Of a stretch of 64,000 nt of DNA, positions 55,333 to 64,000 are shown piece after piece. The notes under the pieces were generated by a model. The model was not told the DNA's origin. It saw only the letters and a program-made list of their open reading frames with translations, and did no database searches. This stretch comes from Salvator merianae. Its lineage: Eukaryota; Chordata; Lepidosauria; Squamata; Teiidae. The first letter of the stretch is position 1; each line of letters starts with the position of its first letter. The stretch is taken from NCBI GenBank assembly GCA_003586115.2, contig QVOM02000057.1, positions 5,585,988 to 5,649,987 of the forward strand, read 5' to 3'. Position numbers and translations under genes: made by a program.

Positions 55333-57365
55333 TGGGCCGAGGCAGCACAGCCGCCCACCTGACTTCCCACTCTCCTCCTTTGGAGCCGCGTCGGGCGTTG
55401 GACTCCCCTTTTCCTCTCTTTGGAGCCAGCTCGGGGCAGAGACGCCCGTCGCGTGCCTGGTGCCGAAAAGGCCCGGTCCTCCCTTGGCATGACTTCAAGG
55501 CTGCCGGCGTGGCACGCGGCCACCCTGACTGGAGTACAATTTAGCCTTTGGACGATACTGTGAAGGGCTCTGTCCCAACCCCCCCTTCCCAAAAGGGACA
55601 CTATCAACTGGGTTCCGTGGGACCAGGACCTTGCATCTCTTCCCTTCCATTATCCTATATATTCGCCCTCATCCTGTTAACAGATTTCCCCCATTTTTTT
55701 AAAAAAATACTAATACCGAATGCAGGTGTGGGTTTTCAACTGGCACCCGGCATCCTTTGGTCCTCTTCTTCGCCGACACGCTTTCTCCAGGTTATACTGG
55801 CCTGTGCCTTTTTGCCCCTTCCAGGGAGCTGTGGATTTGTTTCGGCTTCTTTTTCCCCTGTCTCCTGCTTCGTGGACACCTATGAATGGCTTTTCTTCTG
55901 CCTCTTTGGAAGCAAGCAGCTACTCTCATACAAACGAGGTTGGCTGTTGCAGTCTTGCTGTGGGCCTCTGGTTAGCTCGCCGGGTGATTTGCTCAGAGTG
56001 AGAAGAGCGTGGCGTTGTCTTTTTAACGGTGGCCCCCTAAATATCTCTTGCCGGTGGCTTTTCGCTGGGGATGCCATGTTAACTGACCCAGCCTGTTTTC
56101 TCTCAGCCAGCCCTCCTGAGCAGTGGATGTTAGCAGGACTTTGGGCAGACCCACCCCATCCCAACAGCACCTTTCTAAAGACATCCAGGCCTGTATCTCT
56201 GCATTCACACGTCACCCCTTGCTGTCAAGACCTTTTTGCAATCTGCTGGTGCTTTCAAATGGTTCAGGCCTATTGTCTTTCCCTCTGCCAATAAAGCACA
56301 AAGTGCAGAAGCTGTCCCTGCGACCCAGCCTGTTAAGCATTAATCTAGCTTGGTTGATACGCGGCTGTGACCAACCAATTAGCACTAATGTGGCCCAAAA
56401 CCACATTTCCTTTTTCAAGAGCCGACGCTGAGGCCGTCTCAGCCTTCGCGGCCCTGGTTATGGTGGTTGAGTTTGTAATGCAATTTCCTCACCAATCTGA
56501 AGCCATCCATCCCTGTGGTTCTCCTATCCCTTTTTTCTGGGTGGCGGGATTTTACTGCAGTAGTTGCCAATGCCTTAACATTCCACTCTCTGCACCTTTG
56601 GCCCGTGCTTTCAGGCGAAAGACCCTGGTTCTGTGTGTTTGCAGGGGGTTGCTACTAACAGTGAACCAGCCACTGTGGATGACGGATGGGGTGATACTGT
56701 TAACCTGAGTTGTAATCTGGAGCAGAGTAACACTGGCTCTTGCTGGTGCTTTGGAAACTTATTAAAAAAAAAAAAAAAAAGAAAGGGAAAAAAGCTTTAC
56801 TTTCAGGGGGAAAATGTCTTCTTCCATTCTTTCTGCTGTATATGATTATGGATTTCCAGTGCCTTTTTTCTGTCTCTCCAAACACACAGGCAGGCAGGTA
56901 GGTTCTCACCCATTCCCGGGTCCTTAGTGGTTTAGCTTCCAATCCCCTCTCTTATCTTTAAAAAAAAAGATTTTCCTATCTGTTACATTTTGGAGAAAGA
57001 ACAATGCTGTGGAGATACTTCGCTGTCAAACTCTGTTACTGGAGGGTTTTTTTAATGTTTAAATTTTAACCTCGCATTGCCAGCAAGATATTTATTTTTT
57101 TGTTTTTAATTATTAGAATAACATTTATGCCTGCAATATTCTTTATATTCAAAATGTATTTCAGTGATCCTTCCTTTTTTTGTCCTTGATGCCACAAAAT
57201 TTCACCTACTTTTTTGGTGTTTTTTTTAAGAATTGCTTCCCCATGGTTTTTTAGGCTGCAGGATTCAGCAGTATACCTGCTTTAATCTTCATCACTATCT
57301 CCCTCCCTCAGTTAAGCAGTTTTGTGCCTTGTTCCTGCCCAAGATTTTATGCTACAGCCATGTCT
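55333..57365 (+). other. STX5: STX5 3' UTR and downstream spacer
   Basis: AATAAA at 56290-56295 is a good poly(A) signal about 960 bp after the stop. An A-run follows near 56763-56780. Nothing coding is seen beyond it. Confidence 0.55.
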
Positions 57366-57800
57366 GTGGAGTAAAAGGGACCACAACGGTCATCTAGTCC
57401 AATCCTTCCCCATGCCTGGAAAAGCGAATTAAATTGTTGCTGAAAAGTGACTGTCCAGTCATAGAGGTTTGTAGAGACTTTATGATCAGGATTTTTTCCC
57501 CAGTTTTCACCCTGGAAACCAGGAAGCTGCAACTGGTATCCATGATTTCTGACTCTAATATCTGTGACTCTGGAGAACAGTTCTCAACCATCTACCCTTT
57601 GGCCCTGTTTGATGTATCTGAATACTTGATATATCATGTCTCTCCTTTGTCATCCCTCTCCAGACTGAACAGCCCTAGTTTCCTCAATCTATCTTTACAG
57701 GGCAGGTTCTTAAGTCCCTGCATCATCTTCTCTGAACTTGGTCCAACTTATCAATGCCTTCTTGAGTATAAGGCTCTCAAAGAGCTGATTTGGACTCCAG
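57366..57800 (-). repeat. Older CR1-like LINE 3' region
   Basis: 'gtcatctagtccaatccttc', 'actgaacagccctagtttcc' and 'agggcaggttcttaagtccc' follow the minus-strand order of older CR1 3' UTRs, more diverged than the other CR1 copies here. Confidence 0.6.
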
Positions 57801-59279
57801 ATATTAGCTGGCTCAGAGAGAGAGAGAGAAAGGCAGAAATGAATCTCCATGATTGATCCAGTTATACTCTGCATTGGAATTCTGTCCCAAGAGCAAGAAA
57901 AAAAAAATAGCAAAAGAAAAGCAATAGATTCCAATCTAGTGTTTGTCCATCTCTAAGCTCTGCTTTCCAGCCACAGATTCCAATGTGGACCTAATGTTTA
58001 TGTTTGTTTATGTTTATTTGGTGCCTTTTTAAAAAGTGATGTACAGAAGATAACAAACAGTGCGGATAACAATAAAACATAAACTAAGTTTTGCTTAAAA
58101 ACAAAATATTTAAAATGCCATGAAGAACATCATTTAAATGGTCGTGGACGGCCGCTTTTTTTTTAACTTGAGGATGCCTTTGAACTTTTAACATCTTCCT
58201 TTGCACACCATCTGCACTTAACATTGTGCACTTAACAATGTGCACAACATTCTGGATTCAAATCTTTCTGAAGTGGAATATTTTGAAGGTTCTTGTGGTG
58301 TTTTGTGACCATTGCTGTAGCTGTTTTCAACTGTCTTTTTTGGGGGAGGAGGGAGGCAAGGGAGGGGGGTAAAAATTACTTTTTTAAAAAGTGGCCAGTT
58401 CTTTTGGAGACTGGGTGGTAGGTAGCACATTTTGAGGTGGAATATTTTAAAGGTTCTTGTGGCGTGGAATGCCTATGTAAGAAACAGGGGAACAGTGACT
58501 GTCCTATTTCTCCCTATAAACAAAGAGATCTAGTAGTACCTTAGAAACAGAAAAAAAGAAAGAAGTTGGTAGCGTCAGCGTTTATAGACCAAGCCTACTT
58601 CTTCCGATGCATTTTGCTCCCTATAGGCATTCCAAATGTTCTAGCTGAACACTCAGAACGTTTCAGGGGTTCTGACGTGGGACAGCATCAGACAAAATTA
58701 AAACCAATTCCACACACACTTTTTCCCCAAGCAAGGAGTGGGAATTGCAGCAGCTTTGGTAAAAATATCAGGGTGTGAGGTGCCATTGTGCTTCCCAGAT
58801 ACCACACTGGTGGTCCTAGCGCTAAAACATAGGCAGGATTTTTTTTTTTAAAAAACCTGAAAAATAAATAGATCATATTATAGTTTTAAAAAATCGCATC
58901 ATATACTTTAAAGGCAGCTTTCTTTGACAGCAGACCTTTAATTCCAACTGTATCTGACCACAGTATTTATTATTATTGCTGTTGTTGTTTCTTTTTAAAT
59001 TGGAAGATATTTTTCCTTTAAAAGCAAAAACGAAATGAAAATGTAAAACACTTCTTCACAGGTCTGTTACCCAGAATTATTTCCACTGTTTTCAGGCAGT
59101 GGTGATTTCATTTCCATTTTATTGGTATACTACTTTTCCAAAAAGAAAAATTGATCCTCCTCTGCTTTATATAGTTTTGTTCTTTATTGCAACCACAAGC
59201 TCTCTATCTTAGAGGATTTCGAAGGTTTTAGTTTGCTACATCTCCTAGAAAAGTTAATAGTTGCTTTTGACTAGTCACA
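57801..59279. other. Intergenic between STX5 and NXF1
   Basis: AT-rich with A- and T-runs. Nothing recognised apart from low-complexity DNA. Confidence 0.5.
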
Positions 59280-59825
59280 CGGGATGATGGGAGTTGTAGT
59301 TCTTCCAACAGACGTAAGGCCTTCCAATGAAATGCGCATGCGCCCAGGAGCGGCGCTTTTTCCCCACATCCTTCTCGATTTAAATCAGTCCTCCTCCCTA
59401 GCTCCCTTACTTCAGCCTTGCAGACCCAAAACAACGGAGGTTAAACTTAGGCTGATCTAGTATTGCCGCCTCTATGATTGTGCGGAGGTTGGCACGTACG
59501 GTAGCCCCGAAGAAAAGGAGGCGTGCGCATGCGGCTGGCGGCCGGAAGTAGCGCGAACGCTAGGATTTTTTTGACGTTGCGTGAGTCAGGCGCATGCGCA
59601 GAACGTTAAGGGGCTAGGGGTTCCTCAGGTGGCGGCGGCGCGTTTGTGACGGAAGGCGGGCGAAGAAGCGGCGGCCCGGAGTTCGGCGTGGCTCAGGGGG
59701 CCGTTAGGCGTCGGCGTGGGAGGACGAGGCGCAGGGCAGGAAGGGGGTCTGTGCTTCCTGGCGGCTGCTCCTCCCTTTCGGGGTCTTCGCTTCGGGGAGC
59801 CGCCTTCCCAGGCCCGCTTCTCTCC
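59280..59825 (+). promoter_or_regulatory. NXF1: NXF1 promoter with three NRF1 palindromes and a ZNF143-like site
   Basis: NRF1 motifs GCGCATGCGC at 59334-59343, GCGCATGCG at 59525-59533 and GCGCATGCGCA at 59590-59600. A ZNF143-type 'gggagttgtagtt' lies at about 59289-59301 and an AP-1-like TGAGTCA at 59582-59588. CpG-rich, TATA-less. The 5' UTR probably begins after 59600. Confidence 0.7.
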
Positions 59826-62800
59826 ATGGCCGACCGAGGAGGGGGAGGAGGATACAGCGGTGAGGAGGCCGGCGGGGCTCTTGATTCTGGCGGGGTGGGA
59901 GGCTGGCTTGCATGGGCCTCTGCCCTCTTGGCTGGCTTGTATGGCTCTCTGGGGCGAATATCATCTCTGCCCTGCCCGCTTTTGTCTTCACAACAGCCCC
60001 GCGAGGAAGGCCTGGCGGACAGTCGCCGCCCCGAGGTCCCTCATTCGCCCGCACCCAGCGATCCCCCCTGGCCATGTGGGGGTTCAAACCCTGATCGCTC
60101 ACGTCTTCATACTGTGCTCTGACCAGTAGCTCCTCTTTCCCTTCCACCCCGTGTCTTGGCTCTTCGGGGGCACCTCGAGTCAAACTTTGCCCAGCCCACC
60201 ATCAAAAAAGAGTGAGGGAAAGGGGAGGAGGCGGAGGCGGAGAAGACTCCATGGCTGTTGTTCCTCGTCCAGGCTATGGATCAAAGGAGGTGTAATCCTT
60301 CTCTTCCCACAAAGAAAGACACTTTCCTAGCCTCGACTGAAAGGGAATGGATAGCAGGAAGGGTGGGGGAATTCACATGCGTGAGAGCTTTTCGTTAGCA
60401 TAGCAATGATAGAATTGCTGGGAGGGTAGGGACCATGGGAGAGGGAACATTTTGCATGCGCGTGCTCTTTGGAACTGTTCAAAAAGTACAAACGTTCAAG
60501 TGTAAAACAACAACAGCAGCAACGAATCAGATAAGTTGATAGGAAGAGGAGTGGAGTTGGAACCTGTGTGGGGAGGGATCTTGATGAGATCTGTGGGGTA
60601 TCAGGCATATTTTGTTGTTGGGTACCATCAAGTTGTGGCCGGTTCCTGGTTGACTGCATGGGCCCTCTGTGCAGTGTTCTTGGCAGAGATGCAGAATTGT
60701 TTTGCCATTGCCTACTTCTGGGGAGCGGCTGGGGATCAAACCAGCGACCCTCTACTTTCCAGGTAGTTTGCCCTACCTTCGTATTTACTGTAGTGAATAT
60801 TCCTGGGGGAAAGAGAAGGAGGGGATTCAAGAGAAAGGCATAATTAGGGTAAATGTGGGAGGCTTTCTGAAGAACAGGAAACATTGTGAAAGGGCTCTGT
60901 TTCCTAAAAGCCGATGGAGCTTGCTGCGTTCTGGGTCCAAGGTGCAGTTCTTTAAACAGTAAAGATAGCCAGCTTAGCTTAGCAGTTCCTTTGCATCACT
61001 TACGGATGGAAATTAGAACTTTTTCATGAATGTTCTGTTGTATTTTCCACACGCTATCAGTAACCACACCGATGTCAAGGTGAAATAATGCTGGTGGAAT
61101 GGGGAAGGGGAAATGTGCTGGGGTAGAACAAGTGAGAAAATGCAGCTTGTTTGGAGTGGGAAGAATGTGGTGAAAACTTTTGAGGATGATTGTGTGGAGC
61201 AAGAGGTGAGTTGACATGGTCAGAGAAAATGGATGGGAAGAGGAAAGCCACAGAGGAAAGTTCGGGTACATCTTGATTTAGAATATTGTTAAGTCTATGT
61301 GAAGAGTTTTTGAGGAGAAGTCTGATGATAGTCAGTTGAATTTTTTTGGAAGGAAGACAGTATTGATGACGAAACTGGTTTATAGTCTGTCCTGAGGACT
61401 TGACTAGGAATGGTGGAGATTGTTTGTTTAAATGCTTCATCTCTAGGGCCTTTAAACAGTGCCCACCTATACGTTTGGTTCCTTGTTTCGACATTCTTCT
61501 GTTGCCCTTTTTAGAACACGATGACCGTGTCGGTGGAGGAGGTAGCGTTCGGGGCTTTCCTGCGAGGAGAAGGAAGGGTCGCGGCCCCTTCCGAGGAAGG
61601 ATGTACAGCGAAATGAACTATTACCAGCGCCCGTGGAGCAATGCAGGTCCTGGTCCACGCAGCCGGATCGAAGAGGAAGATGGCGACGTTCTCATGAGTG
61701 AAGCTCACGATGTCGTACGGTCCCGCTAGTAAGTAAACGTTCAGTTAGACATGTGTGCCTGGATTCCAGATTTCAAGCAGGTGGAAACTAGAGCTTATTT
61801 GGCAAGTCCGCGGAGGATACAAGGGTTGTAGGGTCCTGTTTTCCTCACGTGGCCCTTTTTCTCAAGTAATATCCCAAATAGTTAACACGTGTCATATAAT
61901 AGACAGCTGACCAAAGAGAACGCATTCTTTTAATTTTGTCAGAGCTAGAGGTCAGGTCCGTTATATGAAGAACAGTGTTTCTGTGTGTTGTTCTTTCTCT
62001 TTACCCTCATGACATCTCTGTGACAGTCTTTCAGATATTTGAAGAATTCTGTTATATATCTCTCCTCAGTCTTTTCATTTCCAGGCTAAACATCCAGGTC
62101 TCTCAGTGTTCCCTCATAGGATTTTGTTTCTGCTCCCTAGAATTCTGTTTGTCTAATTCTTCTTAGTGTGAACTGGTCAGCACTTGATCTCAGTTTTAGG
62201 CAAATTCTCACTGGTGCTAGGTAGAATTATTATATCCTGCCATTTGGAGATCATATGTTTTCAGATGTAGGAGAGAATTGTGTTTGCCTTTTTTGCTGCC
62301 TCATCACAGTTCTGGCATGTATTCAATTTGTGCTTGTCTGGTTTTGCCAGGTCTTTTTTCACATGTGCTTTTCCTACCATTGCTAAGGTGGAGGACTGAG
62401 GCATAAGTAACCACTAAGAAATATTATCAGCTTCCATTCAGAAGACTCCTCTCATAGCTGCAGTGCTGTGCCTTTGCTTAGATTTATGTATTTATTTATA
62501 ACATTTGCATTCTGCCCTTTACCCAAAGGTCCCAAAGATTCTAAGAGTGGTTGTTGACTGCCTTGTTATATGTTTATATTCTATATTTTTTCAGGCTATA
62601 CTTTGAAAGCCTATAGCTTCGGTAGGGTGGGTACCAGCAAATACCAATTCTTCAGTTATTGTTTTGTCCTCTAGGTCCTCCTGTAGGGAAGTTTCATTCA
62701 TATTTTTAAAATTTCTCAGCAGCTGCTTGTATCTTAACATACAGGTGCCACATTTCCTCCTTTTCCACTGTTTCTTTTATTTATGACTAAGTTGTATTCT

Positions 62801-64000
62801 TCAGATGTTCATTTTGAGTCATGAAAACCATGTTGTCTGCAGTGTGAGAAGACCTGGAAGGTTTTGCCCAGTTGCATCTCGTCCCCTTTAAGGTTGCCCT
62901 AATAGAAGAATTGCTTTTGTCATCTTATTTTTGTACTGTCAGTGGTTTTCAGCAGTCAGTTGTCTGGTGCTTCTGGATCATTCTGTAATGAAGCATCAGG
63001 GGCTTGGTTTTTCAACTACAGTACCTCTGTTCAAAGTGGTGGCTTTGGGGGTGTCATCTTTAAGCAATGATGCATTTTAAAGTGCTTTTTGTGAGTGGTG
63101 TTCTCTATTCCTAGCTGTCAGAAACTGTACAGAGGCTTGACGTTGTGACTGTTTGCCAATGACTTGTCAAGAAATTGGTGCAAAATGGAAATCAATGACA
63201 GACCAGTTAGCTGTAATATGTATATCTTATTTATTCATCGGCTCAAAGTAGCATACAACAAAGTAAAATCACTATATAAAGGATCCAAACAATATTTCAA
63301 CAATAAATTGTTAAAAGAGCTACAAAATCAAATTAGAACTTTCAAATTGGTAACAGAACTTTTTTTTCTGTTTGGGGTTTGTTCCTGATACCTTGGACTG
63401 ACTGTTTTCCAGCTGGCAGATCTTGTATATGAGCAGGCTGCTATCTGCTGGATTAGGCCATGGCCCATCTAGTCCAGCATCCCACCTCACAGAGAGGCCC
63501 ACCAATTGCTTCTGGGCGTCTCAAGCAGAAGACGAAGGCAAAACCTTCACCTGCTCTCCAATCCCTGCAAATGGCCTTCAGAGGCCTCCTGCCTGTCTCT
63601 CCAACATGGAATTGGTCCCTGGGCATCCATTCTAGTAGCCATTGATATACCTGACCTTCATGAATTTGTCCAATCTGTTCTTAAAGCCATCCAGGCTGAT
63701 TGCTGTCCCCACCTCTTCCGCTAGTAAATTCCATAGATCGATGACCCTCTGGGTGAAAAAAGTACTTCCCTTTGTCAGTCCTAACTCTACTGCCCATCAG
63801 CTTCATAGAGTGCCCCCTGGTCCTACTGAAGCTTACCTGCTGTAGAGAATGTGACCCTAATTCTATGCTCCGGCCATCTGTTTTTCTCTTCCTCAGCACT
63901 CCTTATGGGTCACGTCCGTACAGGGAACGCGGCTGTCTAAGCAACATGAACACCTCAATGAGACATAATTCCAGCGGCCATGATCAGCCTGCCTCCAAGC
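59826..64000 (+). CDS. NXF1: NXF1 (TAP), mRNA export receptor, N-terminal part only
   Basis: NXF1 with NXT1 carries mRNPs through nuclear pores. Three coding exons are visible: 59826-59859, 61515-61728 and 63897 to beyond the window end. The N-terminus [17 protein letters not shown] then [14 protein letters not shown] parallels human MADEGKSYSEHDDERV then RKKKGRGPFR. The basic KGRGPF segment is in the RNA-binding/NLS region, which in human also contacts ALYREF and transportin. [17 protein letters not shown] matches the conserved acidic stretch. The third exon starts [13 protein letters not shown] (human RYNPYTTRPNRR), then continues into a Ser/Asn/His-rich sequence that diverges from human. 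The RRM, LRR, NTF2L and UBA domains lie outside. The ATG is chosen for its Kozak context and human match. Confidence 0.93.
59950..60128 (+). repeat. L2-like LINE 3' fragment in NXF1 intron 1
   Basis: 'cttcacaacagccccgcgag' and 'tgggggttcaaaccctgatc' follow the L2 tail order. Confidence 0.6.
60615..60785 (-). repeat. tRNA-derived SINE in NXF1 intron 1
   Basis: 'gactgcatgggccctctgtg', 'ttgccattgcctacttctgg' and 'ggctggggatcaaaccagc', same family as at 10536 and 19880. Confidence 0.75.
62030..62420 (-). repeat. Older CR1-like LINE 3' region in NXF1 intron 2
   Basis: 'atatatctctcctcagtctt', 'ccaggctaaacatccaggtc' and 'gtgttccctcataggat' follow older CR1 3' UTR order. The intron beyond (62421-63420) has only an L2-like scrap near 62490-62545. 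Confidence 0.55.
63425..63835 (-). repeat. CR1-type LINE 3' end in NXF1 intron 2
   Basis: Long antisense copy from 'ggattaggccatggcccatc' to 'atagagtgccccctggtcct', ending about 60 bp before NXF1 exon 3. Confidence 0.85.

Noticed and set aside
1..64000. CRISPR arrays, operons, insertion sequences and other prokaryotic features
   Set aside because: Spliced vertebrate genes and vertebrate retroposons throughout; no direct-repeat/spacer pattern.

Overview
This is a vertebrate nuclear genomic window, most likely from a squamate reptile (lizard or snake). Genes are split by GT-AG introns and their products closely match vertebrate proteins. The background is dense in CR1-type LINE 3' ends, L2-like LINE fragments, tRNA-derived SINEs and a 5S-rRNA-related SINE piece of the Sauria type. 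The species call is inferred from repeat content and is not certain.

Layout. The window opens inside MTA2 (+, 61-6668, 5' end missing), a NuRD chromatin-remodelling subunit. Next is a complete TUT1 (+, 11152-19301, 10 coding exons, 791 codons), the U6 snRNA terminal uridylyltransferase. Convergent to it on the minus strand is a homologue of the snoRNA host gene SNHG1/UHG (about 27529 to 20630). It has a TATA-like box, a 5'TOP start, about ten short exons and one box C/D snoRNA in each of nine introns: SNORD25, SNORD26, SNORD27, an unassigned snoRNA, a SNORD31 copy, SNORD22, SNORD30, SNORD29 and a second SNORD31 copy. Between it and WDR74 lies a two-coding-exon gene for an unrecognised secreted protein (+, 29457-31204). 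WDR74 (+, 33034-39408, 11 exons) is a ribosome-biogenesis WD40 protein. Then comes a small gene for a putative N-myristoylated basic protein (+, 41135-43897). STX5 (+, coding 48948-55332), the Golgi Qa-SNARE, carries a perfect 325-bp tandem duplication spanning one exon. The window ends in the first three coding exons of the mRNA export receptor NXF1 (+, 59826 to beyond 64000).

Common theme. Most of these genes are housekeeping genes of RNA and ribosome metabolism or chromatin: snoRNA production, 60S maturation, U6 tailing and mRNA export. Their promoters carry ETS, NRF1, ZNF143, NF-Y, RFX or CRE-type motifs rather than tissue-specific ones. In human, as I recall it, all these genes sit at 11q12.3 with SNHG1 transcribed in the same direction as WDR74. 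Here SNHG1 is inverted relative to WDR74, and EEF1G is not seen after TUT1.

Main points to follow up: a snoRNA candidate with a 16-nt guide against 18S rRNA; two SNORD31 copies and a shuffled snoRNA order; the STX5 exon duplication, in which using both copies would break the frame; the secreted protein gene, which weakly resembles a TGF-beta prodomain; and the small acylated protein.
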